From Labilithrix sp. (GTDB taxonomy: Bacteria; Myxococcota_A; Polyangia; Polyangiales; Polyangiaceae): a DNA stretch of 63,388 nt. Shown here one piece after another: positions 24,888 to 34,847 of this stretch (positions are counted from its first letter, which is position 1; the number at the start of each line of letters is the position of its first letter). The notes under the pieces are model-generated. The model worked only from the letters and a program-made list of their open reading frames with translations. It did not search any database and was not told the origin of the DNA. Position numbers and translations under genes: made by a program. Location of the stretch: assembly GCA_019637105.1 (NCBI GenBank), contig JAHBWF010000023.1, forward strand, positions 1 through 63,388, given 5' to 3'.

Positions 24888-25634
24888 CTACTCGGCGACG
24901 AGGGCGCCGCGCTCGGACTCGGCGCGCCGCGCGAGGATCCAGGCGCGGTGCTGGACGGCGTCGCCGACCCACTCGAGGCCGAGCCCGTCGCCCTTCACGG
25001 TCGCGACGACGCGGTTCGTCGCGCCCTGGAAGTACGGACCGCCCGAGTCGCCCGGGCAGGTCGTCGCCTTCACCCAGGGGAAGCTCGGCGGCACGGTGGT
25101 CTTGCGCTTCGCCGGCGACGCGTCGCGTCCCTTGCAGCCGGCGCCGTAGCGGCCGTAGCCGTAGACGGTGAGCCGCTCGCTGGGCCACTCCTCCGCGATG
25201 ACGGCGGGCGTCGCCACGTCCGCGGGGACGGGGGCGTCGAGCTGGACGACCGCGATGTCGAACTTGACGTCGAGCGCGCCGGCGTCGGCGCGGTGGCGGT
25301 GGTAGCCGATCGCGATCGCGTCGCCCGCCGATCGCTCGATGGTGAAGGTCCCGATCGGCGGGGCCGAGGGCGCGGCGATCGCCGACGCGAAGCCGACGCA
25401 GTGGGCGGCGGTGAGCACCGTGCGCGGTCCGATCAGCGTGCCCGTGCAGTAGCTCCCCGCGCGGCGCAGGAGGCCGACCTCGGGGCGCTCGAACGGCGCG
25501 TCCTCGTAGCGCCGCAGCTCCGCGTCCGCCTCCGCGGCGACGTCGTCGTCCTCGGGCTCGCTCCCGACGCACCCGATCGCGAGGGCTCCGGCGGCGAGGG
25601 CGACGAGGGGGAGGCGCGAGGCGTGGCGGACCAT
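24888..25634 (-). CDS. Trypsin-like serine protease lipoprotein
   Basis: 248 residues from the ATG at 25634, which gives a lipoprotein signal (lipobox LAIGC, Cys22); a start seven codons upstream would spoil it. S1 family fold with a complete triad: His78 in LTAAHCVGFA, Asp126 in DIAVVQLD, Ser197 in CPGDSGGPYFQG. Also GTLIGPRTVLTAAH and disulfide Cys residues. It would act outside the cytoplasmic membrane. A short acidic propeptide-like stretch (EPEDDDVAAEADAEL) follows the lipid Cys. Two tandem palindromes 26-49 bases upstream suggest tight transcriptional control. The PilZ gene starts 79 bases downstream. Confidence 0.94.
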   Translation of the reverse strand: MVRHASRLPLVALAAGALAIGCVGSEPEDDDVAAEADAELRRYEDAPFERPEVGLLRRAGSYCTGTLIGPRTVLTAAHCVGFASAIAAPSAPPIGTFTIERSAGDAIAIGYHRHRADAGALDVKFDIAVVQLDAPVPADVATPAVIAEEWPSERLTVYGYGRYGAGCKGRDASPAKRKTTVPPSFPWVKATTCPGDSGGPYFQGATNRVVATVKGDGLGLEWVGDAVQHRAWILARRAESERGALVAE

Positions 25635-25659
25635 GCCCGAGGTCGAGCAAGGCATGTGC

Positions 25660-25683
25660 CTACACTGTAGTCTTACAATGTAA
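25660..25683. promoter_or_regulatory. Two tandem TACAnTGTA palindromes upstream of the protease gene
   Basis: CTACA-C-TGTAG (25660-25670) and TTACA-A-TGTAA (25673-25683) are each perfect 11-base palindromes with centres 13 bases apart, in an AT-rich patch within an otherwise very GC-rich region. They resemble adjacent operator half-sites for a dimeric repressor (the arms recall BlaI/MecI-type TACA/TGTA boxes, but the one-base centre differs). They probably overlap the protease promoter. Confidence 0.55.
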
Positions 25684-25836
25684 AGGAAATCGCCTCGGCG
25701 CCTGCGTGCCGGCGGCTTCGCCGATGGACGGACGATCCAGCGCGCCGGCGCCGGCCGTCGGAGGCGCCCGCGGGTCGATGGCGCGAACGTCCGCCCGGCG
25801 CGCCGAGCCCGTGAGCCCAGGACGCGGAGCCGCGAG

Positions 25837-25864
25837 CCCCGCGGACGCGAAAGACCCCGCGGGG
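25837..25864 (-). terminator. GC hairpin just after the carboxylase gene
   Basis: CCCCGCGG (25837-25844) pairs with CCGCGGGG (25857-25864) over a 12-base loop, one base past the TAG stop of the carboxylase gene. No T-run. Candidate terminator. The remaining gap 25684-25836 shows nothing else. Confidence 0.45.
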
Positions 25865-25865
25865 C

Positions 25866-27467
25866 CTAGAGCGGGATGTTCGTGTGCTTCTTCGGCGGGT
25901 TCGAGTCCTTCTTGTCCTTCAAGAGCTCGAGCGAGCGGTGGAGCCGCGCCCGGAGCGTCCGGGGATAGATGACCTCGTCGACGAAGCCGAGCTCGGCCGC
26001 CTTGTACGGGTTGGCGAATTTCTCGCGGTAGTCGGCGATGAACTCGGCGCGCGCCTTCGCCGGATCGGCGGCCTTGGCGATCTCGTGGCGGTAGACGATG
26101 TTGACCGCGCCGTCGGGACCCATGACGGCGATCTCGGCGGTGGGGAACGCGAGGTTCACGTCGGCGCGGATGTGCTTCGACGCCATGACGTCGTACGCGC
26201 CGCCGTAGGCCTTGCGGAGGATCACCGTCACCTTCGGCACCGTCGCCTCGGCGAACGCGAAGAGGAGCTTCGCGCCGTGCTTGATGATCCCGCCGTACTC
26301 CTGGTCGGTGCCCGGGAGGAAGCCCGGCACGTCGACGAACGTGACGAGCGGGATGTTGAAGCAGTCGCAGAAGCGGACGAAGCGCGCGGCCTTCATCGAG
26401 GCGTCGATGTCGAGCACGCCCGCGAGGACCGCCGGCTGGTTCGCGACGACGCCGACGGCGCGGCCGCCGATGCGCGCGAAGCCGACGACGATGTTGGACG
26501 CGAACGCCTCGGCGATCTCGAACAGGTGCCCGTCGTCGACCACCGCCCGGATGACGTCCTTGACGTCGTACGGCTTGTTCGACTCGAGCGGGATCATCGT
26601 GTCGAGCTCGGGGACCTCGCGGAGCGGCGGATCGCTCGAGGGTTTGTAGGGCGGGTCCTCCTGGTTGTTCGACGGCATGAACGAGAGCAGCTCGCGCGTC
26701 TGCGCGATGCTCGTGCGATCGTCGGGCGCGGTCAGGTGACAGACGCCGCTCTTGCTCGCGTGCGTGTGGGCGCCGCCGAGGTCCTCCTTCGTGACCTCCT
26801 CGTGCGTCACCGTCTTGATGACGTCGGGGCCGGTGATGAACATGTAGCTCGTGCCCTCGACCATCAGGATGAAGTCCGTGATGGCGGGCGAGTACACGGC
26901 GCCGCCGGCGCACGGCCCCATGATGCAGCTTATCTGCGGGACGACGCCGCTCGCGAGCGTGTTGCGGAGGAAGATGTCGGCGTAGCCGGCCAGCGACTCG
27001 ACGCCCTCCTGGATGCGCGCGCCGCCGGAGTCGTTGAGCCCGACCACGGGCGCGCCGACCTTCATCGCGAGGTCCATCACCTTGCAGATCTTCTGCGCGT
27101 ACGCGCCCGAGAGCGAGCCGCCGAAGACGGTGAAGTCCTGCGCGAACACGAACGTCTTGCGGCCGTCGACGAGGCCCCACCCGGTGACGACGCCGTCGCC
27201 GAGGACCTTCTGGTCCTGCATCCCGAAATCGGTCGACCGATGCGTGACGAAACGGTCGAGCTCGACGAACGAGCCGGGGTCGAGCAGGAGGTCGATGCGC
27301 TCGCGCGCGGTGAGCTTGCCGGACTCGTGCTGCTTCTTGATCCGGTCGGCGCCGCCGCCGAGGAGCGCCTTCGCGTTCATCGAATCGAGCCGCTCGATGT
27401 GCGGTCCGGGCGGTCGCGAGGGGAGGTTGGGGCTTCGAGGTGCTTCGGACATCGCGCCGGGCTTCAT
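25866..27467 (-). CDS. pccB: Acyl-CoA (propionyl-CoA) carboxylase beta subunit
   Basis: 533 residues from the ATG at 27467 (27452 also possible; no clear ribosome site for either). It is the carboxyltransferase half that moves CO2 from carboxybiotin to an acyl-CoA. Two crotonase-type halves: the N-half with [35 protein letters not shown] and [13 protein letters not shown]; the C-half with [40 protein letters not shown] and [15 protein letters not shown]. The Asp in GGAYDVM is the residue reported to favour propionyl-CoA over acetyl-CoA in actinobacterial enzymes, so propionyl-CoA is the likely substrate. No biotin carboxylase/BCCP gene is in the window. Confidence 0.95.
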   Translation of the reverse strand: MKPGAMSEAPRSPNLPSRPPGPHIERLDSMNAKALLGGGADRIKKQHESGKLTARERIDLLLDPGSFVELDRFVTHRSTDFGMQDQKVLGDGVVTGWGLVDGRKTFVFAQDFTVFGGSLSGAYAQKICKVMDLAMKVGAPVVGLNDSGGARIQEGVESLAGYADIFLRNTLASGVVPQISCIMGPCAGGAVYSPAITDFILMVEGTSYMFITGPDVIKTVTHEEVTKEDLGGAHTHASKSGVCHLTAPDDRTSIAQTRELLSFMPSNNQEDPPYKPSSDPPLREVPELDTMIPLESNKPYDVKDVIRAVVDDGHLFEIAEAFASNIVVGFARIGGRAVGVVANQPAVLAGVLDIDASMKAARFVRFCDCFNIPLVTFVDVPGFLPGTDQEYGGIIKHGAKLLFAFAEATVPKVTVILRKAYGGAYDVMASKHIRADVNLAFPTAEIAVMGPDGAVNIVYRHEIAKAADPAKARAEFIADYREKFANPYKAAELGFVDEVIYPRTLRARLHRSLELLKDKKDSNPPKKHTNIPL

Positions 27468-27579
27468 AGCGTGCCCGCGCGGCCCATGACAGCGGGATCC
27501 GTCGTCCGTCCGGGTGGCAGCCAAGTCCACGGGACGGCTGGCTTCCGTCGGAGACCCCTCCTATTCTCGTCTCGGGATC

Positions 27580-29268
27580 ATGACCGAGCCGTACGCCGCC
27601 CCCAGCCCGTACCCCGCCGCCGGTGAGATCGTCGACGGCAAGTACAAGATCGAGAAGATCCTCGGCGAAGGCGGCATGGGCGCGGTCGCGCGGGCCACGC
27701 ACGTCGTCCTCGGCGGGACGCTCGCGCTGAAGTTCATGAACCCACAGTTCATGACGTTCCCGGGGGCGGTCGAGCGCTTCGTCAACGAGGGCCGCGCGAG
27801 CAAGGCCATCAAGAGCGATCACGTCCTGCCCGTGACCGACGTCGGGCTCTTGCCCAACGGGACGCCGTACCTCCTGATGGAGTGCCTCTACGGCCTCGAC
27901 CTCGCCGACCTGCTCGCCCGCGACGGGCCGTCGGGCCTCCCGATCGAGCGCGCGGTCCATTTCGTCGTGCAGATCCTCCGCGGGCTGCAGGCCGCGCACG
28001 CGATCGGGATCATCCACCGCGACATGAAGCCGTCCAACTGCTTCGTGGTGACGCACGACGGCGAGGAGGACTTCGTCAAGATCCTCGACTTCGGCATCAG
28101 CAAGGTCGTCCAGCCGGGGAGCTCGTCGCTCACGCAGACGAACTCGGCGCTCGGGACGCCGCTCTACATGTCGCCCGAGCAGGCGCGGAGCCCGCGCGAC
28201 GTCGACACGCGCTCGGATCTCTACTCGGTCGGCGTGATCCTCTACGAGCTTCTCTGCGGGCACACCCCGTTCTTCTCGGAGAGCGGCGAGTTCACCGAGA
28301 TCCTCTTCCAGCTCTTCACCGCGGATCCGCCCCCGATCCAGCAGACGCGGCCCGAGCTGCCCGACGAGCTCGCCGCGATCGTGCACAAGGCGCTCGCGCG
28401 CGAGGCGAACGACCGCTACGCCACCGCGGTCGCGATGGCCGAGGCGCTCGCGCCGTTCGCCAGCGGCAAGTCGCTGGCGCTCATCGAGCGCATGCGCGGC
28501 TTCAAGCCGCCGGCGAAGGACTCGATCATCCCGATGGAGGGCCTGCCCACCTCCATGGCCGCCTTCTCGCAGCTCCAGCGGGGGCAAGGCACCGACCTGA
28601 TGGCGAACCGTCCGACGACGGACGTGCAGAAGGGGGCGCCCGTCACCGAGATCCTGGTCGAGCCGCCGAAGCCGTCGCCGTCGAAGACCGAGGTGCTCAA
28701 GGTCGACGGGAAGATCCCCTCGCCCGAGCACGTCGCCGCCGTGCCGGAGCTCTTCTCGATGCGCGCGAGCCCCGACGAGGCGCTCGGGCGGACGCAGCTC
28801 GAGCTCGAGCCGCGGACGTCGCGCGCGCCGAGCGAGCGCCCCCCGGCGAGGCCGGCGACCGGCGCCCAGACCGACCTCGGGGCGACGCGCGACGCCACGG
28901 CGGTCGAGCAGGGAGCGTCGTCGCCGGGCCGCTCTCCGCTCGTCTACGCCTTGCCGCTCGTCGCCGTGCTCGGCCTCGCGGCGGGCGTGGGCTTCGTCGT
29001 CACGCGAGGCGACAAGACCCCGGCGACGCCCGCTCCGGAGCCGCCTCCGCCGGTGACCGCCGTGCTCCCGCCGCCGTCGGCGTCGGCGGCCGCATCGACG
29101 ACGCCGACGGCGGCCTCGTCGTCGCCCGCGCCCGAGGCCCCGTCGTCGGCCGTCCCGCCGAGCGCGAGCGTCGTCACGACGGCGAAGCCGCCGCCCGCGA
29201 AGCCTCCGCCGACGTCGACGACGCCGGCGGCGTCGGACTTCGGCCTCGACACGAAGATCAAGAACTGA
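27580..29268 (+). CDS. Membrane Ser/Thr protein kinase (Pkn2-type)
   Basis: 562 residues from the ATG at 27580. The kinase domain is at about residues 15-285: LGEGGMGAVARATH, LALKFM, IIHRDMKPSNCFVV, KILDFGISKV, LGTPLYMSPEQ. A Ser/Thr/Pro-rich linker of about 160 residues follows, then one membrane span near 448-470 (ALPLVAVLGLAAGVGFVV) and an extracytoplasmic Pro/Ala/Ser tail of about 90 residues with no recognised sensor domain. TATTCT at 27562-27567 may be its -10 box. Divergent from the carboxylase gene. The two genes downstream code for exported PEGA and Cys-rich proteins and may be co-regulated. Confidence 0.95.
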   Translation: MTEPYAAPSPYPAAGEIVDGKYKIEKILGEGGMGAVARATHVVLGGTLALKFMNPQFMTFPGAVERFVNEGRASKAIKSDHVLPVTDVGLLPNGTPYLLMECLYGLDLADLLARDGPSGLPIERAVHFVVQILRGLQAAHAIGIIHRDMKPSNCFVVTHDGEEDFVKILDFGISKVVQPGSSSLTQTNSALGTPLYMSPEQARSPRDVDTRSDLYSVGVILYELLCGHTPFFSESGEFTEILFQLFTADPPPIQQTRPELPDELAAIVHKALAREANDRYATAVAMAEALAPFASGKSLALIERMRGFKPPAKDSIIPMEGLPTSMAAFSQLQRGQGTDLMANRPTTDVQKGAPVTEILVEPPKPSPSKTEVLKVDGKIPSPEHVAAVPELFSMRASPDEALGRTQLELEPRTSRAPSERPPARPATGAQTDLGATRDATAVEQGASSPGRSPLVYALPLVAVLGLAAGVGFVVTRGDKTPATPAPEPPPPVTAVLPPPSASAAASTTPTAASSSPAPEAPSSAVPPSASVVTTAKPPPAKPPPTSTTPAASDFGLDTKIKN

Positions 29269-29371
29269 GCGCGCGGGCTCGGCTCGTGCGCGCCACGATT
29301 CTCCGCGCGGCGTCGACAAACACGGCCCACGAGACCCCGCTCTTGAATTAGCCTGACCCCGAGATCCGAAC

Positions 29372-30574
29372 ATGATGCGCTCGGCCCGAAGAATCGCCCT
29401 CGCTGTCTCGATCACGCTCGTCGTCCCGCCGGTCCTGGTCTCGACGACGCGGACCGCCTGGGCGCAGGCGCCCAAATCGATCCGAGACTCGCTGCCGCTC
29501 GAGGCGCGCGGGCACTGGGACGCGGGCGTCGCGCTCGCGCAGCGCAAGATCTGGGACGGCGCGCGCACCAGCTTCAAGGCCGCCTACGACCTCTCGAAGA
29601 ACCCGCGGGTCCTCTTCAACCTCGCCGTCGCCGAGAAGGAGCTCGGCCGCTACGCCGCGGCGCTCGAGACGTTCAAGCGCGAGCTCGCCGAGGGGAAGGG
29701 CCAGCTCAGCCCGAGCGAGGAGAGCGACGTCAAGGCGGCGATCGCCGGGCTCGAGCGCCTGGTCGCCGAGGTGACGATCGACGTGAGCGAGAAGGACGCC
29801 GAGGTCTTCATCGACAACGACAAGATCGACAACGCGAAGCTCCCCGGCCCGATCACGGTGCAGATCGGCGAGCGCCGCGTCCGCGCGGTCAAGCCGGGCT
29901 TCGCCGAGGCCGTCGAGTCGATCCAGCTCGCCGGCGGCGCGAAGGGCACGGTCACGCTCAAGCTCCAGCCGCTCGTGAAGACCTCGCGCGTCAACGTCTC
30001 GGTCGTCGGCCCGGCCAACGCGGTGGTGAAGATCGACGGCAAGGAGGTGGGCCCCGCGCCCTACGCCGGCCAGGTCGTGGTCACGGCCGACCCGCACCAG
30101 TTCTCGGCCGAGGCCCCGGGGTACGTCACCGCGACCCAGAGCGCGATCGTGAAGGACGGCGAGATCCTGAACCTGACCCTGCAGCTCGCGCCCGAGCAGG
30201 AGAAGGGCAAGCTCGTCGTCCTCGCGAAGCCCGAGGGGTCCACGATCGAGATCGACGGCAAGCCCGTCGGCGCGACGCGCTGGGAGGGACCGGTCGACGC
30301 GCGCACCCACCAGGTGGTCGTGAAGAAGCAGGGGTTTTACACGTGGAGCTACGACGTCGACGTCCCGAAGGGCGGCGAGCGCTCCGTCAGCGCGACGCTG
30401 AACGAGGATCGCAACACGAGCTTCGTGCCCTGGCTCATCGGCTCGCTCGTGGTGGGAGCGGCGCTCACCGTCGGCATCGTCCTCCTCGCCACCCCGCCCG
30501 ACCAGCAGCCCGTCGACGGGACGCTCGCGCCCTTCAAGGTCGGGACGCAGAGCGCGCCCGGTTTCAGCTTTTGA
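29372..30574 (+). CDS. Exported TPR/PEGA-domain protein
   Basis: 400 residues, with two adjacent ATGs at the start. Signal peptide at residues 1-32, cleaved after AWAQA. TPR-like helices at about 45-115 (DGARTSFKAAYDLSKNPRVL), then three PEGA-type beta repeats: about 130-200 (VTIDVSEKDAEVFIDNDKI), 205-280 (VVKIDGKEVGPAPYAG) and 285-350 (KLVVLAKPEGSTIEIDGKPV). A C-terminal membrane span lies near 358-380 (WLIGSLVVGAALTVGIVLLA), then a short tail. PEGA domains are surface-layer-like beta modules found in envelope proteins. Position after the kinase gene suggests a shared transcript across a 103-base gap (inference). Confidence 0.88.
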   Translation: MMRSARRIALAVSITLVVPPVLVSTTRTAWAQAPKSIRDSLPLEARGHWDAGVALAQRKIWDGARTSFKAAYDLSKNPRVLFNLAVAEKELGRYAAALETFKRELAEGKGQLSPSEESDVKAAIAGLERLVAEVTIDVSEKDAEVFIDNDKIDNAKLPGPITVQIGERRVRAVKPGFAEAVESIQLAGGAKGTVTLKLQPLVKTSRVNVSVVGPANAVVKIDGKEVGPAPYAGQVVVTADPHQFSAEAPGYVTATQSAIVKDGEILNLTLQLAPEQEKGKLVVLAKPEGSTIEIDGKPVGATRWEGPVDARTHQVVVKKQGFYTWSYDVDVPKGGERSVSATLNEDRNTSFVPWLIGSLVVGAALTVGIVLLATPPDQQPVDGTLAPFKVGTQSAPGFSF

Positions 30575-30677
30575 GGGCGTCGAACCGGTCGGCCGTCGCG
30601 TCACACGTTTGGTCGACTCGCTCGACCCAGGCTCTCATGTCACGTTGAGCAGTCGTTCTTCTTCGGAGCATAGACGC

Positions 30678-32918
30678 ATGCGTTCCTTCGTCCGTCGCGC
30701 AACGATCGTCGGTGTTTTCGGCCTCGGCGCCACCGTCCTCTCGTCCGGCTGCGAGGCCAAGAAGGCGACGCAGTACGTCGCGGGCATCTCGACGCAGATG
30801 ACCGTGCCGCGCGACTTGAAGGCGATCCGCGTCGAGGTGAATGTCGGAGGGTTCCAGACCTTCTGCCAGGGGTACAAGGTCTACGACGGCAAGGTGCAGC
30901 TCCCGCGGAGCCTCGGCGCGTACCCGAGCAACGAGAACGCGCTCAACACGAACCTGCCGATCACCTACACGATCGTCGGTCTGACCGAGGACTTCGATCC
31001 GGCGTCGGACAACCCGCTCTACGCGTTCTGCGCGCAGCCGAAGATCGGCGAGAACGGCGCCCGCATCTTGCGGCGCAGCCGGCAGCCGTACGTGCGGGAC
31101 GAGATCCTCTTCTTGCCGATGCCGCTCAAGTACTCCTGCTACGACAAGGCGTGCGGCGACAACGAGACGTGCAAGGGCGGCCGATGCGTCTCGGACACGC
31201 TCGTCGATCCCGAGGCGCTGGCGCGCTACACGCCGGAGCTCGTCGACGGGACGGGCGGCGACTGCTTCTCCTCGCAGCTCTGCCTCGGCGCGGCGGCGCC
31301 GGCGATCCTCGTCGACCCCGACACGTGCACGTACGCCGTCGCCAACTCGCCGAGCGCGCCGCCGCCGGTCGATCCGCTCGCCGATCCGTTCCGCCAGGTC
31401 CCGTGCGAGACCGCCGAAGAGTGCCCGAGCAAGAGCTGCACGGTGGTCGATCCCGGCGCGGTCCCGCCGGCCAAGAAGGGGCGCTGCGAGCCGCTCGCGG
31501 CCGGGACGCCCTGGGACGGTACGAACGTCGAGATCGTCTACGACGGCGGCCTTAACCGCGAGGTCCTCGACCTGGATCCGGACGAGGGCTTCGTGATCCC
31601 CGACCCGGCCAACCCGCAGCGCTTCCGCCTCGCGCCGGGGCTCTGCGACATGGTCAAGGGGACGCCGGCGAACCCCGCGGGCGCCGACCTCGGCGCCGCG
31701 TGCGACGCGAACGCCGACTGCAAGTCGGACGTCTGCGAGACGCGGTACAAGGCGCCGGGCTGCACGACCAACTGCGGGTTCTGCGCCTCGGGCCACCGCA
31801 TCACGGCGGTGCGCGCGAGCGGCACGTGCCAGGCGAAGCGTATCTCGCAGCCGTTCTGCGCGGCCGACCAGGTGGCGCAGATGGGCGCCGGGGACGGCGG
31901 CGTGTCGTCGAACCCGACGCCGCCCGACGACTGCGGCGTCGTCGAGCTCAAGCCGCCGCGCGCCGCGCTCATGGTCGTCGTCGACAACACCCAGGCGCAC
32001 TCGGCGTTCTTCAACGCCGACGAGATCCAGGCGGTCGAGCTGCCGCTCAAGGATCCGGCCTTCGAGAAGACCGACCTCAGCCTCCTCTACGCGCCGGTCG
32101 CGGGCGGCTGCGCGGAGAACGCGGCGCCGCTCTTCCCGTTCGAGGCGGCGGCGACCGGGCGAGTGAAGCTGATCGACAGCTTCCTCGGCATCGCCAACGA
32201 TCCGGGCGCGCTCCTGCCGGGCGCGCCGAGCTACGAGGGCGCGCTCGCGAGCAGCTACGCGGCGCTGAGCGCCCTCCCCAACTCGACGTACTTCAAGCGC
32301 GCGGTCGTGGTCATCGGCAACCGTGACTTCAACGCCGAGTCGTGCGGATCCATCGCCGGCACGCCGGCGACGCTCGCCGAGGCTGCGCGGACGGCGCCGG
32401 CCGATCCGACGAAGCCGATCAACACCTACGTGATCCAGCTGGCGAAGACCGACCCGACGAAGTCGCTCACCGACGACGTGCTCGATCCGGGCCTCTTCTC
32501 GCTCGTGACGGCGGGCAGCGCGACGCCGCCGAACCCCGACGCGCGCGGGACGAAGAAGAACGCGAAGGACTCGTTCCAGCAGGTCATCAACTCGCTCGCC
32601 ACGTGCGTCTACGACGTCGCCGACAACGCGCGCGCCCCGGTGGCCGAGAAGGACACCATCTCGTTCAGCGATCCGCTGCTCGGCACGACCACGAAGGTGG
32701 CGTGGAACGCGGCCTGCACCGCCGAGGGCGCTCCGGGCGCCGGCTGGAACTACGGGGCGTCTCCCAGCTCGGGGACGAAGCGCATCTTCCTCTGCCAGGC
32801 GTCGTGCGAGGCCTACCGCACCACGCTCGCGCAGGCGTCGGACTTCGCGCTCATCTACCAACAGCCGCCGATCGCCGTGCCGATCTTCGCGCACAAAGAG
32901 GCCTGCGAGCCGAACTGA
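30678..32918 (+). CDS. Large Cys-rich lipoprotein with VWA-like region
   Basis: 746 residues from the ATG at 30678 (lipobox LSSGC, Cys25). Several Cys-rich stretches of the kind frequent in myxobacterial surface proteins appear: CYDKACGDNETCKGGRC, ETAEECPSKSCTVVD, CDANADCKSDVCE. A central part near 430-560 starts ALMVVVDNTQAHS and continues with RVKLIDSFLGI and KRAVVVIGNRDFN, like a von Willebrand A fold in which the usual metal DxSxS is altered (DNTQAHS), so metal binding may be lost. The C-terminal 150 residues hold more Cys pairs. Function unknown; likely surface adhesion or assembly. It follows the PEGA gene by 103 bases. Confidence 0.87.
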   Translation: MRSFVRRATIVGVFGLGATVLSSGCEAKKATQYVAGISTQMTVPRDLKAIRVEVNVGGFQTFCQGYKVYDGKVQLPRSLGAYPSNENALNTNLPITYTIVGLTEDFDPASDNPLYAFCAQPKIGENGARILRRSRQPYVRDEILFLPMPLKYSCYDKACGDNETCKGGRCVSDTLVDPEALARYTPELVDGTGGDCFSSQLCLGAAAPAILVDPDTCTYAVANSPSAPPPVDPLADPFRQVPCETAEECPSKSCTVVDPGAVPPAKKGRCEPLAAGTPWDGTNVEIVYDGGLNREVLDLDPDEGFVIPDPANPQRFRLAPGLCDMVKGTPANPAGADLGAACDANADCKSDVCETRYKAPGCTTNCGFCASGHRITAVRASGTCQAKRISQPFCAADQVAQMGAGDGGVSSNPTPPDDCGVVELKPPRAALMVVVDNTQAHSAFFNADEIQAVELPLKDPAFEKTDLSLLYAPVAGGCAENAAPLFPFEAAATGRVKLIDSFLGIANDPGALLPGAPSYEGALASSYAALSALPNSTYFKRAVVVIGNRDFNAESCGSIAGTPATLAEAARTAPADPTKPINTYVIQLAKTDPTKSLTDDVLDPGLFSLVTAGSATPPNPDARGTKKNAKDSFQQVINSLATCVYDVADNARAPVAEKDTISFSDPLLGTTTKVAWNAACTAEGAPGAGWNYGASPSSGTKRIFLCQASCEAYRTTLAQASDFALIYQQPPIAVPIFAHKEACEPN

Positions 32919-32972
32919 GCGGCCCATCGAGATCGGTCGCGCGACGCGGCGTCGTCGGGCGGCCGCCGGTCG

Positions 32973-34742
32973 TCAGGGCCCGAACATCATGCCGAGGACG
33001 GGGCCGACGAAGACCTGGACGTTCGACGCCAGCTCGTAGGACGGCGTCGTCAGGCCGCGGAGCCCGAGCGAGTGGCCGGGCTCCTGCTGCGTCCTCGGCG
33101 TCTCGCGGCCGTTGAGGAACGAGCTCGGCGTCTCGAAGAACACCTGCAGGCCGAGCGAGACGGCGACGCCGGGCTTGAGGCGGTACATCACCGAAGGCTC
33201 GATCGTCACGACCGGGCTCACGTAGCCCTGGCCGTCGCTGACGTACGCGTCGCGGAGGGGCGAGTCCTTCGCCGTCGTCAGGCGCTCGAGGTACATCGTC
33301 CGGTAGGAGACGCCGGCCCCGCCGGCGACGCCGAGCCGGATCTTCGACGACTGCCAGGTGAGCCGGACCCGCGCGACGGCCATGCCGCCGAGGCGTCGCA
33401 GGTTGAACTCCTCGAGGCGCGCCGGATCCGGCCCGAGCCCGGGATCGGTGTTGGCGGCGTTCCAGTCGTTGTTCATCGTGCGCTGGTCGTAGTGACCGGC
33501 GAGGTAGAGCTCGATGCCGACCGGATCCCAGTGGTAGCCGACGAAGCCGCCGAGGCCGCCGCCGAGGCCGCCCGGCGCGTCGCACGAGACGAGGGCGTCG
33601 TAGTCGCCCTTCGACTCGCACTGGTTCTCGATCGAGTTGCCCGTGCCGCCCGGCGTCAGCAGCCCGATGAAGCCGAAGCCGCCGTAGACGCCCTCGAGGC
33701 GCTCGACCTCCTGCACCGGCCCCGTCGAGATCGTCGAGCTGAGCTTCAGCGTGACGGTGCGGGCGAGCGGCTCGCGCTCCTTGACGACGAGCTCCTCCTC
33801 GAACGGATCGTAGCCCTCGCGCGTGATCTTCAGCTTGTGGGTGCCCGCCGGGACGTCGCCGATGAAGCTGCCCTCCCCCACGAGCTTGTCGTCGATGTAG
33901 ATGAGGCCCTTGGCGTCGCTCGTGCCGATCTTCACCGACGCGCTGTTGGCGGAGGCGACGAGCTCCACGTCGTGGGTCTTCCCGCGCTCGACGTCGACCC
34001 GCTGCGGGGTCGCGACGAGGCCGGCGGCGCGGGCGCCGATCTCGTGCTGCCCGGCCTCGACCTCGCCGGTCCAGGGGGCGTCGCCCATGTCGACGCCGTC
34101 GACCGTGACGCGGATCGACTTGCCGGTCTTCTCGCGCACGACCAGCTTGCCCTTGGTGGACGCGGGCGTGAGCGTGACCTGGACGCTGGTCGCCGTGTTC
34201 CCGCCGAGGTTCGGCGCCTGCTCGAACGGGAGGAAGCCGTCCTTCGTCACGCGGATCCGCCGCGGCCCGGCGGCCACGCGCAGCGGGCCGAGGAGCGGCG
34301 AGGCGCCGACGGGCTTGTCGTCGACGGCGATCTGCGCCCCCGGCTCGTTGACGAGGATCGTGACTTCGCTCGTCTTCGCGCCGAGCTCCTTGATCCGGGC
34401 CTCGGCGGTCTTCTTCTTCGCCGCGGGCGCCTTCGCGCCGTACTTCTCGAGCCACTCGGCGTACGCCGTGAAGGCCTCGCCGAGCTGACCGCCCTGGTAA
34501 TACGCGTTCGCGAGGCCCTCGAGCGCCGCGCTGCTCGGGTCCGCCTTGTTCGCGGCGTCGAACGAGCGCGCCGCGGTCGCCCAGTCCTTGGACTTCACCG
34601 CCTTGTCGGCGTCGGCCAGCGAGGCCTTGGCGTCGGAGCCCTGTGCGAACGACGTCGACGTCGTGAGGACGGCGGAGGGCAAGAGCAGCGCGGTGACGGC
34701 TGCCGAGACACGACGGCGCACGCGCGGGGGCAAAAGGGCCAT
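32973..34742 (-). CDS. Exported TPR/PEGA protein with C-terminal beta-barrel-like domain
   Basis: 589 residues from the ATG at 34742. Signal peptide cleaved after SFAQG (about residue 34). TPR-like helices at 35-110 (AARSFDAANKADPSSAALEG), then four PEGA-type repeats at about 125-355 (VTILVNEPGAQIAVDDKPVG, IRVTVDGVDMGDAPWTGE, GLIYIDDKLVGEG). From about 375 to the end come Gly/aromatic-rich amphipathic strands (YGGFGFIGLLTPGG, AVARVRLTWQSSKIRLGVAG, YRLKPGVAVSLGLQVFFE) ending VGPVLGMMFGP, suggestive of an outer-membrane barrel. The PEGA part would sit in the periplasm. Convergent with the Cys-rich lipoprotein gene. Confidence 0.87.
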   Translation of the reverse strand: MALLPPRVRRRVSAAVTALLLPSAVLTTSTSFAQGSDAKASLADADKAVKSKDWATAARSFDAANKADPSSAALEGLANAYYQGGQLGEAFTAYAEWLEKYGAKAPAAKKKTAEARIKELGAKTSEVTILVNEPGAQIAVDDKPVGASPLLGPLRVAAGPRRIRVTKDGFLPFEQAPNLGGNTATSVQVTLTPASTKGKLVVREKTGKSIRVTVDGVDMGDAPWTGEVEAGQHEIGARAAGLVATPQRVDVERGKTHDVELVASANSASVKIGTSDAKGLIYIDDKLVGEGSFIGDVPAGTHKLKITREGYDPFEEELVVKEREPLARTVTLKLSSTISTGPVQEVERLEGVYGGFGFIGLLTPGGTGNSIENQCESKGDYDALVSCDAPGGLGGGLGGFVGYHWDPVGIELYLAGHYDQRTMNNDWNAANTDPGLGPDPARLEEFNLRRLGGMAVARVRLTWQSSKIRLGVAGGAGVSYRTMYLERLTTAKDSPLRDAYVSDGQGYVSPVVTIEPSVMYRLKPGVAVSLGLQVFFETPSSFLNGRETPRTQQEPGHSLGLRGLTTPSYELASNVQVFVGPVLGMMFGP

Positions 34743-34847
34743 TGCGCGCGAGGTTACATCAGTCCGGGACGCCGCGACCACCCGGTTGCGGCGCGGCGAC
34801 GCCCCGGAGCGAACCGCGCGCGGCGTCCGCGGGCCCGTCCGTGCGCG

